A DNA stretch of 64,000 bases from Kaistella pullorum (GCF_014837035.1 NZ_JACSPS010000002.1:124001-188000), one strand, 5' to 3'. Positions 52,337-60,681 are shown, counted from the stretch's first letter. A program made the numbers and translations. Notes: generated by a model from the letters alone, not told the origin.

Positions 52337-53503
52337 GTGAAATCTAAATTCTTAAAATTCATTTCAGATCCCAAATATATTTTTGGGATTTATTTTCTTG
52401 TTTCTGCCGCTTCTGCCATTGCAAAATATCTGGGCGGACCGCTGAAATATAATAATTATCTGATTTTTAAGAATGTCTTCGTCAACACGCTGAGTGAGCG
52501 GAATATTTATTCATACTATCCAGACGCGCATTTTGATGCCAATCATTACGGCATCCTGTTCAGCGTAATCATCGCGCCATTTGCATTGCTTCCCGATTGG
52601 TTCGGAATGGTTTTGTGGAACGTCGCTAATGCCGCCATTTTCACCTATGCCATCCATAAATTACCGTTCCCGAACCAGTATAAAGCGTTTTTTGCATGGC
52701 TGTGTCTGCAGGAATTTATCACAGCCGCGGTGAGTCTTCAATTTAACATTGCATTGACGGGATTACTGATGCTGTCCGCTGTGTACGTTTATGAGCGGAA
52801 GGAAGCCAAATCTGCCTTCGCGATTTTAATTGGGTTCTTCGTAAAACTGTACGGGATCGCGGGGCTTTCTTCATTTTTCTTTATTAAAAATAAACTTCGG
52901 TTTATCGGTGCATTCATCGCGGTTGCGGTTTTGTTTTTCATCCTGCCAATGATAATCTCAAATCCCGGCTTTGGTTTAAGATCTTATGCGGATTGGTACC
53001 AGTCTTTATCGGAGAAGAATATGTCGAATCAGGTATTGGGCAACCGTCAGGATTACTCATTGATGGGAATTGTGCGGAGGATCAGCGGCGCAGAAATTTC
53101 AAACCTTACGTTTCTGCTGCCGGGTATCGTTTTGTTTGGATTACCGTATCTTCGGATTAAACAGTATAAAAATTTGGCTTTCCAAATGATGATTCTGGCG
53201 TCCACGCTTTTGTTTATCGTGCTTTTCAGTTCCGGTTCCGAATCGCCTACCTTTATCATAGCGGTTTCGGGTGTGATGTTGTGGTTTTTGATGCAGAAAG
53301 AAAAAACGGCAGTTGATATCGCGCTGTTGGTATTCGTTATCATACTCACGTGCTTTTCGTTTTCAGATCTGTTTCCGAAGTCAATTAAGGAAAATTATAT
53401 CATGAAATATTCGCTCAAGGCTTTGCCGTGCTGCGTAGTGTGGTTTCGGGTATGCTATGAACTCATGACGAAAGATTTTGCAAAAGATTATAAATTCGCA
53501 TAA
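52337..53503 (+). CDS. GT87/DUF2029-type membrane glycosyltransferase-like protein, GTG start
   Basis: A 388-residue polytopic membrane protein with about nine to ten helices and short loops, of the DUF2029/GT87 (polyprenyl-phosphate mannosyltransferase-like) type: YYPDAHFDANHYGILFS has an acidic loop residue typical of GT-C enzymes, and WNVANAAIFTYAIHK follows. The start is GTG at 52337, 9 bp after dapD. First gene of the glycan cassette; the sugar donor would be a polyprenyl-phosphate sugar as made by the next gene. Family call by pattern. Confidence 0.75.
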   Translation: MKSKFLKFISDPKYIFGIYFLVSAASAIAKYLGGPLKYNNYLIFKNVFVNTLSERNIYSYYPDAHFDANHYGILFSVIIAPFALLPDWFGMVLWNVANAAIFTYAIHKLPFPNQYKAFFAWLCLQEFITAAVSLQFNIALTGLLMLSAVYVYERKEAKSAFAILIGFFVKLYGIAGLSSFFFIKNKLRFIGAFIAVAVLFFILPMIISNPGFGLRSYADWYQSLSEKNMSNQVLGNRQDYSLMGIVRRISGAEISNLTFLLPGIVLFGLPYLRIKQYKNLAFQMMILASTLLFIVLFSSGSESPTFIIAVSGVMLWFLMQKEKTAVDIALLVFVIILTCFSFSDLFPKSIKENYIMKYSLKALPCCVVWFRVCYELMTKDFAKDYKFA

Positions 53504-53513
53504 AACATTTACG

Positions 53514-54440
53514 GTGAAAAAAATCTCAATTGTAATTCCGGCACATAACGAAGAAGGCAACATCGTGTTGATCTATGACGCGGTTGCACGCGTTTTTGCA
53601 TCACTGAATTATACATTTGAAATTATTTTTGTCAATGATGGAAGTACCGACGACACTCAAAATGTCTTAGAGAAACTATCAAAACTCCACCCCGAAATAA
53701 AAACCATCGAATTTTCGCGGAACTTCGGCCATCAGCCGGCCGTGAAAGCCGGCCTTGACCTTGCTGACGGTGATGCTGTAATTTCGATGGATGCCGATCT
53801 GCAGCATCCCGCTGAACTTATTCCGACGCTTATTGCAAAGTGGGAAGAAGGCTACGATGTGGTTTACACCATCCGTAAATACCCAAAGCAGATATCGATG
53901 TTCAAAAGGAAATCGTCATCGCTTTATTACCGCTTCCTCACGGCAATTTCTGATGTAGATATGAGCGAGGGTGGCGGCTCAGATTTCAGGCTGATGGATG
54001 CAGCGGTGGTGCGTGTAATGCGCAACATGAACGAATCTGACATCTTTCTGCGCGGACTTACCCACTGGATGGGCTTTCGGCAGACCGGCTTAAGATTTAC
54101 GGCTGGACAACGCGTTTCAGGCCAAAGCAGCTACAACCTCAAAAAAATGATGCGTTTCGCTTTCACCGGCATCACGGCATTCAGCGTTAAACCACTTTAT
54201 CTGGCGGCGTATCTTGGCTTTATCTTTTCAGCTTTTGCCGCTGTGGGTTATGGTATTTATGTAATCAATTCATTCGTAGACGGCACAGAGATTTCCGGTT
54301 GGGCTTCGCTGATCATGACCGTTGTGTTTTTTGGCGGGGTTCAGCTAATCATGCTTGGGATAATCGGCATTTATTTAGGCAAAATTTTCAAGCAGGTTAA
54401 GGACAGACCCAACTACATCATCAGATCTAAAAATTTTTAA
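53514..54440 (+). CDS. DPM1/ArnC-type family 2 glycosyltransferase
   Basis: A 308-residue enzyme (from GTG at 53514) that transfers a sugar from a nucleotide to a polyprenyl phosphate. Catalytic GT-A domain: ISIVIPAHNEEGNIVL, IIFVNDGSTDDTQ, AVISMDADLQHPAEL (DAD metal site), EGGGSDFRLMDAAV and a C-terminal pair of helices (about 235-295). An upstream in-frame TTG at 53478 overlaps the previous gene by 26 bp and is less likely. Its product could serve the GT87-like neighbour. Confidence 0.88.
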   Translation: MKKISIVIPAHNEEGNIVLIYDAVARVFASLNYTFEIIFVNDGSTDDTQNVLEKLSKLHPEIKTIEFSRNFGHQPAVKAGLDLADGDAVISMDADLQHPAELIPTLIAKWEEGYDVVYTIRKYPKQISMFKRKSSSLYYRFLTAISDVDMSEGGGSDFRLMDAAVVRVMRNMNESDIFLRGLTHWMGFRQTGLRFTAGQRVSGQSSYNLKKMMRFAFTGITAFSVKPLYLAAYLGFIFSAFAAVGYGIYVINSFVDGTEISGWASLIMTVVFFGGVQLIMLGIIGIYLGKIFKQVKDRPNYIIRSKNF

Positions 54441-54441
54441 T

Positions 54442-55218
54442 ATGGTTTTGCTCAGTTTTGATATCGAAGAATTTGATATGCCTTTTGAATATGGCGGTGA
54501 AATCAGTTTTGAGGAACAACTCGAAATATCGCGGCGCGGCCTGATCGAAATCCTTGCGCTGCTCAGCAAACACAATGCAAAAGCTACTTTCTTTTCCACC
54601 GTTGTCTTTGCTGAAAATAACAAAGACCTGATCGTGCAGCTATTGGAAGAAGGTCATGAGCTCGCTTCACATACGTGGTTCCATTCAAAATTTTCTGTTG
54701 AAGACCTGAAAAAATCGCGTGAGAAGTTGGCGGAAATGTTCGGGACTAATGTTTCCGGCCTGCGGATGCCGCGAATGAAAAAAGTAGATTATAAGGATGT
54801 CGAAGCTGCGGGCTATACCTACAATTCATCGGTCAATCCTACATTTTTACCTGGAAAATACAACAATCTTGGTGTTTCAAGGACTTTTTTTCGTGAGGGA
54901 AAACTACTTCAGGTTCCTGCATCTGTATCACCCATACTCCGGATTCCGCTGTTTTGGCTGAGTTTCCATAATTTCCCGCTTGTGTTCTATAAATTTTTAA
55001 GCAAAGCTGTCTTAAAGAAAGATAATTATTTAAATATTTATTTTCATCCCTGGGAATTCGCCGGTATTAAAGATGAGAAACTGAAACTTCCGGCTTTCAC
55101 GACCAAAAACACAGGCCACGAAATGGTGCAGCGCTTTGACGAATATTTAGGCTGGCTTAATAAAAACGGTTTCCGCTTTGGCACTTTTCAGGAATTTGAA
55201 AGAAAGGCAAACGTATGA
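54442..55218 (+). CDS. Polysaccharide deacetylase family protein
   Basis: A 258-residue NodB-type deacetylase: LLSFDIEEFDMPFE opening with catalytic Asp, KATFFSTVVFAENN, GHELASHTWFHSKFS (metal His-x3-x-His) and FHPWEF near the end. The variant lacks a signal peptide, so it acts in the cytoplasm on a lipid-linked sugar. It starts one base after the previous gene and overlaps the GT4 gene (ATGA). Confidence 0.88.
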   Translation: MVLLSFDIEEFDMPFEYGGEISFEEQLEISRRGLIEILALLSKHNAKATFFSTVVFAENNKDLIVQLLEEGHELASHTWFHSKFSVEDLKKSREKLAEMFGTNVSGLRMPRMKKVDYKDVEAAGYTYNSSVNPTFLPGKYNNLGVSRTFFREGKLLQVPASVSPILRIPLFWLSFHNFPLVFYKFLSKAVLKKDNYLNIYFHPWEFAGIKDEKLKLPAFTTKNTGHEMVQRFDEYLGWLNKNGFRFGTFQEFERKANV

Positions 55219-56324
55219 AGATTGCATTCGACGGTAAAAGGTTTTTTAACAACAGTTCGGGCTTAGGCAACTATTCGCGGGACCTGGTGCGGGTTTTAGC
55301 TACGCACTTTCCGGCGCATGAGTATCTTTTATTAAATAAGTCGAAGACAGCAAAAGGTGAGTCAATCCTCAGTTTAACGAATGTTGATTTTATTCCGACG
55401 TCAAAAGGCAACCTTTCGCGCCAGCTCAAAATGGGCAAAGACGCGCAGAACGAGGATGCTGATGTTTTCCATGGCCTTTCTGGCGAACTGCCGTTGAAAT
55501 GGAACCCAAAACCGATCAGGAAAGTGGTAACGATCCATGATTTGATCTTTCTGAAATTTCCCAAATATTACTCTTTTTTTGACCGTAAGATTCATTTGTG
55601 GAAATTCCGGCAGGCCGCAAAGCAGGCCGACCGAATCATTGCGATTTCCGAACAGACGAAAAGGGACATCATTCATTACCTGAAAGTTCCTGAGCACAAG
55701 ATCAACGTAGTTTATCAGGGTTGCCACGCCGCATTTAAATCAAAAAAAACCGACGAAGAACGGAGTGTCGTAAAACTTAAGTATTCGCTTCCTGAGCGTT
55801 TTATTTTGAATGTAGGAACCATTGAGGAAAGAAAAAACCTGCTGAATGTAGTAAAAGCAATCACGGATTCTGAGATTCCGCTCGTGGTCGTCGGAAAAAA
55901 AACCAAATATATCGGGCGCGTGCAGAAGTATTTAATTAAAAACAAGATGCAGCAGCGCGTGCATTTCTTCGAAGGCGTTTCTATGGACGAGCTCGCGGCA
56001 ATTTATCAGCTCGCAGATATTTTTGTGTATCCTAGCGTGTATGAAGGTTTCGGAATTCCTGTCATTGAGGCGCTTTTTTCGGGAACAGCCGTCATTACCA
56101 GCAACAGAACTTCGTTGCCCGAAGCCGGCGGACCGGATTCTCTTTACGTTGATCCGTACAATGTAGCCGATTTAAAAGCCAAAGTTCTCTTCCTGTGGGA
56201 AAATAAATCAGAACGTGATCGCCGCACCGAAAAAGGCTTGCGGTATGTCACAAAGTTTGAAGACGAAAAGGTAGCCGCCGACCTGATGGGCGTCTACGAA
56301 AGTCTTTTCAATACACAGGAATAA
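55215..56324 (+). CDS. Family 1/4 glycosyltransferase
   Basis: A 369-residue GT-B retaining glycosyltransferase. N-terminal domain MKIAFDGKRFFNNSSGLGNYSRDLVRVL with the glycine-rich acceptor loop, and the nucleotide-sugar domain with ERFILNVGTIEERKNLLNVVKAI and the EX7E-type motif VYPSVYEGFGIPVIEALFSGTAVITS. Last gene of the cassette, closed by a bidirectional terminator. Confidence 0.9.
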   Translation: MKIAFDGKRFFNNSSGLGNYSRDLVRVLATHFPAHEYLLLNKSKTAKGESILSLTNVDFIPTSKGNLSRQLKMGKDAQNEDADVFHGLSGELPLKWNPKPIRKVVTIHDLIFLKFPKYYSFFDRKIHLWKFRQAAKQADRIIAISEQTKRDIIHYLKVPEHKINVVYQGCHAAFKSKKTDEERSVVKLKYSLPERFILNVGTIEERKNLLNVVKAITDSEIPLVVVGKKTKYIGRVQKYLIKNKMQQRVHFFEGVSMDELAAIYQLADIFVYPSVYEGFGIPVIEALFSGTAVITSNRTSLPEAGGPDSLYVDPYNVADLKAKVLFLWENKSERDRRTEKGLRYVTKFEDEKVAADLMGVYESLFNTQE

Positions 56325-56326
56325 AA

Positions 56327-56353
56327 AAAGCAGGAAGATTTACTTCCTGCTTT
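56327..56353. terminator. Bidirectional terminator between the GT4 and M28 genes
   Basis: Perfect 11-bp stem AAAGCAGGAAG / CTTCCTGCTTT, loop ATTTA; A-run left and T-rich right. Confidence 0.85.
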
Positions 56354-56376
56354 AAGTTTTTAAAAATAAACTAAAT

Positions 56377-57537
56377 CTATTTTCTTACAATAAGCTTTTT
56401 ACTCACAGACTCGTTGCCGATCTGCGTCGTCAGGATGTAAGCGCCGTTTGTCAATGCTGAAATATCAATGTTCTGCTGATTTTCTGACTGTAAAACCCGT
56501 TTTCCGGTAAGATCTGAGATGAATACTTTGAAATACTTTGCATCTACACCTACGTTTACATTGTCTTGTGCAGGATTGGGGTAAAGACTTACGCGCTCCG
56601 AAATATTTGCTGAAACTGTCGAAAGTGGAGTTGGGTCAGTTGAAGCGCCTGCGAAATGCTGCATGGCACCTACAACGCCGCGGGTGATGTTAGTGACATA
56701 CGCCGGATCCATATTACTTTTGAGGTCCGTAGAAGAATGTTTGTGCGGAGTCTCATTGGTTTCAAACAGACCCGTGATTACGTAGCCTTTTTGTTCAAAA
56801 GGCATATAATCAGAGGCGTAGGCATATGACATCGTGGTTTGCAGACTGCTGTAATTCCGGATGTATGTGGCCAGGTTGGTGGTAATTGCGAGACTTGGGG
56901 CATTGTTCGCTGTTCCACCCGCGCTGGTCTGATCGCTTTCGCAGGTCACCGTGGTGTTCGCTTTGGTGGTTACGCCGCCAATTTCATCAATGTTAAGTAT
57001 GAAAGCAGTGTTGGCGAGAGAAGGAACAAGTGTACCCGCCACATACGCCCGGCTTCCCAGCAAACCCTGTTCTTCACCGGAGAAGTTGATGAATTTAATA
57101 GAATAATCCGTGGGCACGGTAGCTAAAATCCGGGCCAGTTCCAATATTAGTGCGACGCCGGAGCCGTTGTCATTCGTTCCGCGTCCCACGATGGTATCAA
57201 AATGTCCACAAACGATGATAAACTTTGAGGCATTGCTTCCAGTCCCGATCTTGGTAACTATAAGGTTTTTGCTGGTGTAGCCACTCTGCGTCCAGCTTTG
57301 CTCCTGGATAGAGGACGCGCTGTATCCAAACTCCGAGTATTTATTTTTCAGCCAGGCAAGTGTATTTGCGTTCGCGGTGCTCCCCGTGGTTTTCACGCCC
57401 AGCGCTTCGAATTCGGAAAGGAAATTATTGATATTGGTTGCCGATACAAGATCAACCCTCGACTGGTAAACCGAAATAGTTTGGCCAAATACGAAAGCGG
57501 TAAATACAACAGCTAAAGCGATGAAAGTCTTTTTCAC
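56377..57537 (-). CDS. M28 family secreted aminopeptidase with T9SS sorting domain
   Basis: A 386-residue zinc exopeptidase. Signal peptide (to ~18, VFTAFVFGQ); M28 domain with IIVCGHFDTIVGRGTNDNGSGVALILELARIL (first His and bridging Asp), FINFSGEEQGLLGSRAYV (Glu pair), NIDEIGG and a later His near HKHSSTDLK. The last ~75 residues (LYPNPAQDNVNV ... LTNGAYILTTQIGNESVSKKLIVRK) form a T9SS type A sorting tail. Third secreted peptidase of the window with such a tail. Confidence 0.93.
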   Translation of the reverse strand: MKKTFIALAVVFTAFVFGQTISVYQSRVDLVSATNINNFLSEFEALGVKTTGSTANANTLAWLKNKYSEFGYSASSIQEQSWTQSGYTSKNLIVTKIGTGSNASKFIIVCGHFDTIVGRGTNDNGSGVALILELARILATVPTDYSIKFINFSGEEQGLLGSRAYVAGTLVPSLANTAFILNIDEIGGVTTKANTTVTCESDQTSAGGTANNAPSLAITTNLATYIRNYSSLQTTMSYAYASDYMPFEQKGYVITGLFETNETPHKHSSTDLKSNMDPAYVTNITRGVVGAMQHFAGASTDPTPLSTVSANISERVSLYPNPAQDNVNVGVDAKYFKVFISDLTGKRVLQSENQQNIDISALTNGAYILTTQIGNESVSKKLIVRK

Positions 57538-57565
57538 AGGACGGATTTTTATGGGCGTAAAATTA

Positions 57566-57598
57566 AAATAAAAAATCCTAAACCGAAGTTCAGGATTT
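57566..57598 (-). terminator. Terminator after rplT
   Basis: On the minus strand: stem AAATCCT / AGGATTT with a 12-base loop, then a T-rich run; 26 bp after the rplT stop. Confidence 0.6.
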
Positions 57599-57623
57599 AA
57601 TAATTGATAACAAAAAATTGTAC

Positions 57624-57968
57624 TTATTTTACTTGATCTACAACTGCTTTGAAAGCTTCAGGGTGATTCATTGCTAAATCTGCTAAAACTTTTCTGTTCA
57701 GTTCGATATTGTTGCTTTTCAGAGCGCCCATAAACTGGGAGTAAGACATCCCGTGTTCTCTTGCACCCGCGTTGATACGCATGATCCAAAGGCTACGGAA
57801 ATTTCTTTTCTTCTCTTTTCTACCGCGGTAAGCGTATTGCATTGCTTTTTCCACGGCGTTTTTAGCTACAGTCCAAACGTTCTTTCTTCTACCGAAAAAA
57901 CCTTTAGCCTGCTTCATTACTTTCTTTCTGCGAGCTCTGGAAGCTACGGCATTTACTGATCTTGGCAT
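57624..57968 (-). CDS. rplT: 50S ribosomal protein L20
   Basis: A 114-residue, Arg/Lys-rich 23S rRNA-binding protein that starts 50S assembly and in several bacteria represses its own operon. [68 protein letters not shown] is highly conserved. 121 bp after rpmI on the same strand; that gap has no gene. Confidence 0.97.
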   Translation of the reverse strand: MPRSVNAVASRARRKKVMKQAKGFFGRRKNVWTVAKNAVEKAMQYAYRGRKEKKRNFRSLWIMRINAGAREHGMSYSQFMGALKSNNIELNRKVLADLAMNHPEAFKAVVDQVK

Positions 57969-58089
57969 AATTGAATTTGTTTTTTTTGAAAAGGGCGGTA
58001 AATTATTTCATTACACTTTTCTGCACCGTTTCAGGGTTAAATTTTCTGAATTTTTTTTGAATTCTTATAAACCGGTTGATTTATAAAAA

Positions 58090-58287
58090 CTACTTAATGG
58101 CTAATTGGCGAAGTACGCTTTTCTCATCCACGGTAGCAACGTAAGAAGTTTGCGTAAGATTTCTCTTCTGCTTAGTTTCTTTTTTCGTCAAGATGTGGCT
58201 TTTGAAAGCACCTTTTCTTTTAATCTTCCCGGTTCCGGTCAGCTTAAAACGCTTCTTAGCACCTGATTTAGTTTTTAATTTTGGCAT
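58090..58287 (-). CDS. rpmI: 50S ribosomal protein L35
   Basis: A 65-residue basic ribosomal protein with the family's [36 protein letters not shown] pattern. Forms an operon with rplT. Unlike the usual order it is not preceded by infC; see the -7 box at 58369-58376. Confidence 0.97.
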   Translation of the reverse strand: MPKLKTKSGAKKRFKLTGTGKIKRKGAFKSHILTKKETKQKRNLTQTSYVATVDEKSVLRQLAIK

Positions 58288-58368
58288 TTTGCTTAATTTA
58301 TCTGTTTGTTATCAATCCTGTTTTCTGTTGTCGCGGCACCTTGGGGTGTTACACTACAATTCAGGGTG

Positions 58369-58376
58369 CAAAAGTA
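58369..58376 (-). promoter_or_regulatory. -7 box of the rpmI-rplT operon
   Basis: Minus strand TACTTTTG (TAnnTTTG), about 82 bp before the rpmI ATG, leaving a leader of about 75 bases that could hold r-protein regulatory structure. Confidence 0.5.
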
Positions 58377-58419
58377 CAACAATTTGTTGTAATAGGAAAG
58401 TGGTGTTGCTTAAGTTTTT

Positions 58420-58569
58420 GGGCGTGCCGCGCGCTCGGTCGTTTTCCCGGCACGTCCTTGCGTCCTTTGCCGGGGCCACTTCCTCACTTGCGTCGGGCGC
58501 TCATACTCCTCGCGGCGGCAGGCCTGTCGGCCCGCCGCCGCGAGGAGTAACCGCTGCGATCCCTCACGC
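58420..58569. repeat. GC-rich palindromic intergenic element (copy B)
   Basis: About 150 bp far richer in G+C than the surroundings. Core hairpin: 15-bp perfect arms at 58505-58519 and 58534-58548 (ACTCCTCGCGGCGGC and its complement), with an inner GGCC-TGTC-GGCC stem after one mismatch. The ends carry GCGTG / CACGC. The pattern around the core matches copy A at 49770-49833. Confidence 0.65.
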
Positions 58570-58717
58570 AGACGGTGCAAATCATTTCAGACAAAAATAT
58601 TTACACTTTATCCCTTTTATAGCCGAAACACTTAATTGGATTTAAAAATTCACGGTCCGCGGTACGTGCTGCATTTGATTTGCTCGGCATTGTACTGAAC
58701 TATTTAACCTCTTAAAA

Positions 58718-58734
58718 AATCATAAATTATGATT
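58718..58734. promoter_or_regulatory. 17-bp palindrome upstream of the zinc alcohol dehydrogenase
   Basis: AATCATAA-A-TTATGATT, perfect 8-bp arms, 64 bp before the start codon. Size and position fit a dimeric regulator site; the regulator is unknown. Confidence 0.4.
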
Positions 58735-58798
58735 ATTTCAGGTTTCGCGGTCTTTTTTTTGATGCATGAAGATTCAATCACCAAAAAAATAAACAAAT

Positions 58799-59950
58799 AT
58801 GTTAGCAATGAATTTCCGCGGACCTTTTCGCGTCCGTCCCGACCGCAATATGCCGGAGCCACAGATCGAGCATCCGGAAGACGCTATAGTAAAGGTGCTC
58901 AGATCCTGTATTTGCGGCTCCGACCTTCATCTGTATCACGGCCTTGTTCCCGATACCCGTGTGGGCACCACCTTCGGGCATGAATTCATCGGTGAAGTTG
59001 TGGAAGTAGGATCCGGCGTCCAAAAACTTAAAGTGGGCGATAAAGTGATGGTCCCGTTTAATATTTCGTGTGGCAAATGCGCCTTCTGCAAGCAGGAACT
59101 TTACGGTAACTGCCACGAATCAAACCCAAGCGCTACCGCCGTAGGTGGGATTTTTGGATATTCGCATACCGCCGGAGGTTTCCAGGGCGGACAGGCAGAA
59201 TATGCAAGGGTACCGTACGCGGACGTGGGCCCGACCGTAATTCCAGACTGGATGGATCCTGATGACGCTGTACTTCTAACCGATGTAGTACCGACCGGTT
59301 ATCAGGCCGCCGAAATGGCCGGAATACAGAAAGGCGATACGGTTGTTGTCTTTGGAGCTGGACCAATCGGTATTATGGCTGCTAAAAGTGCCTGGCTCTT
59401 TGGCGCCGGAAGGGTTATCGTAATCGACCATTTGGAATATAGACTCGATTTCGTGGCTAAGTATGCGCAGTGTGAAGCCTATAACTTCAAAAGCATCGGC
59501 GATCCCGTGGTCTTCATCAAAACCCAAACCGACTCGCTGGGAGCAGATGTCTGTATCGATGCCGTAGGCTGCGAGGCCAAAGGAAACAGGATGAATACGT
59601 TACTGGGTATAAAATTGCTTCTGCAGGGAGGTTCTACTACGGCGCTGCATTGGGCGATCAACTCCGTCAAGAAAGGAGGAATCGTTTCAATTGTCGGTGT
59701 TTACGGACCGATTGATGCACTTGTACCAATCGGAAATGTAGTAAACAAAGGAATTACCATCCGCGCGAATCAGGCCGCGGTGAAACGTCACTTGCCGAAA
59801 CTTATTGAGCATGTGAAAAACGGTGTCATCGATCCGAAACAAATCATTACGCACCGCGTTCCACTGGAAGAAATATCTGATGCTTACCACATCTTTTCGC
59901 AGAAACTTGATGGCTGTATAAAAACAGTACTGATTCCGCCGAGAGCTTAA
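58799..59950 (+). CDS. Zinc-dependent alcohol dehydrogenase (formaldehyde-dehydrogenase-like)
   Basis: A 383-residue medium-chain dehydrogenase. Catalytic zinc ligands C39 (ICGSDLH) and H61-E62 (GHEF); structural zinc C91, C94, C97, C105; NAD-binding VVVFGAGPIGIMAAKSAWLFGAGRVIVID. The insertion-rich C-terminal half (LHWAINSVKKGGIVSIVGVYGPID) fits the glutathione-independent formaldehyde/threonine-type subgroup often annotated as a stress-related zinc alcohol dehydrogenase. It lies, with the next gene, on the plus strand within the otherwise leftward thrS-infC-rpmI-rplT block. Confidence 0.9.
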   Translation: MLAMNFRGPFRVRPDRNMPEPQIEHPEDAIVKVLRSCICGSDLHLYHGLVPDTRVGTTFGHEFIGEVVEVGSGVQKLKVGDKVMVPFNISCGKCAFCKQELYGNCHESNPSATAVGGIFGYSHTAGGFQGGQAEYARVPYADVGPTVIPDWMDPDDAVLLTDVVPTGYQAAEMAGIQKGDTVVVFGAGPIGIMAAKSAWLFGAGRVIVIDHLEYRLDFVAKYAQCEAYNFKSIGDPVVFIKTQTDSLGADVCIDAVGCEAKGNRMNTLLGIKLLLQGGSTTALHWAINSVKKGGIVSIVGVYGPIDALVPIGNVVNKGITIRANQAAVKRHLPKLIEHVKNGVIDPKQIITHRVPLEEISDAYHIFSQKLDGCIKTVLIPPRA

Positions 59951-59979
59951 AAGGTTTTTTAACTTAAAAATATTACGAC

Positions 59980-60513
59980 ATGCTTACAGATGAAACAAAA
60001 CCCTCCGATTTTAAAAAGAGTGAAAACGCTGATTTCAGCCACATAAAGGGTTGGGGGATAGACGCCGATCCTGAAAATGATCCTGTCTACCCGATGAAAA
60101 AGCGCAATAACGCAGAACATGAAGGTTACGCCTGGGACAGACCAGCGCAGCAACAAGACGATGTGGAAATCCTGAAATCCGTAGAACGGCCAAACCTTAC
60201 AGCCGTTTTCGGCACTGCTTCACCACCTGAAGGTCTCAACGGAAAACTTCGCGAAATCGCGTTCAAATACAGTGAGTCAAGTTACGGAAGATGGCTTCCT
60301 CTTGTCCTGGCAGACCGTGTGGGTGTAGTGGAAGGAATATTGGATGACTTCAAAGAAGGTCATATTCCAAATATTTTCAACGAACTTGGTTGGGGTGCGG
60401 AACTCAAGCACAACAAAAAAGGCTTTATCCTGAAAATGGCGCTCATCGCTGCCGGAACGGCTATCGCCGTTAGCTTACTTACATCTAAAAAGAAAGCCGA
60501 AGATGAAGAGTAG
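59980..60513 (+). CDS. Unknown protein with one C-terminal membrane helix
   Basis: A 177-residue protein without a family I can name. Residues 1-60 are acidic and polar with Trp/Pro/His (HIKGWGIDADPENDPVYPMKKRNNAEHEGYAWDRP); 75-145 are more globular (LREIAFKYSESSYGRWLPLVLADRVGVVEGILDDFKEGHIPNIFNELGWGAEL); one hydrophobic helix at about 150-167 (ILKMALIAAGTAIAVSLL) is followed by a charged tail (TSKKKAEDEE), suggesting a tail-anchored protein. It follows the zinc alcohol dehydrogenase by 29 bp and shares its transcript and terminator. Confidence 0.75.
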   Translation: MLTDETKPSDFKKSENADFSHIKGWGIDADPENDPVYPMKKRNNAEHEGYAWDRPAQQQDDVEILKSVERPNLTAVFGTASPPEGLNGKLREIAFKYSESSYGRWLPLVLADRVGVVEGILDDFKEGHIPNIFNELGWGAELKHNKKGFILKMALIAAGTAIAVSLLTSKKKAEDEE

Positions 60514-60532
60514 CAAATTATTTGACACTATC

Positions 60533-60566
60533 AAAAAAAAAGAGACTTATTTAGTCTCTTTTTTTT
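60533..60566 (+). terminator. Terminator after the unknown gene
   Basis: Stem AAAGAGAC / GTCTCTTT, loop TTATTTA, flanked by A- and T-runs, 20 bp after the stop. The arms recur in the hairpin at 60623-60652. Confidence 0.85.
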
Positions 60567-60622
60567 GTGCATATATTTTTACTAAAGTTCTTTCAAACTT
60601 CCATCTACGATTAAATATAAAC

Positions 60623-60652
60623 AAAAAGAGACCTTAAATAAAGTCTCTTTTT
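60623..60652 (-). terminator. Terminator after infC
   Basis: 10-bp perfect stem AAAAAGAGAC / GTCTCTTTTT with a 10-base loop, 30 bp beyond the infC stop on the minus strand. It ends infC transcription well before rpmI. Confidence 0.75.
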
Positions 60653-60681
60653 ATATTTTAAACCTATCAGCTAAAGCTAAA

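Larger units (their letters stand above)
58288..58798. other. 511-bp divergent intergenic region between rpmI and the zinc alcohol dehydrogenase
   Basis: Holds the rpmI leader and -7 box on the minus strand, a GC-rich palindromic element (58420-58569), and a 17-bp palindrome (58718-58734) before the alcohol dehydrogenase. Short reading frames here run through the palindromes and carry no recognisable protein pattern, so I see no gene. Confidence 0.6.

Noticed and set aside
58193-58645. Frames of 150 and 89 codons across the rpmI 5' end and the GC-rich element
   Set aside because: They start inside rpmI on the other strand and cross the perfect palindrome; no protein pattern.
58729-58983. 84-codon frame overlapping the start of the zinc alcohol dehydrogenase
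   Set aside because: Overlaps the conserved N-terminal zinc site in another frame; no family pattern.
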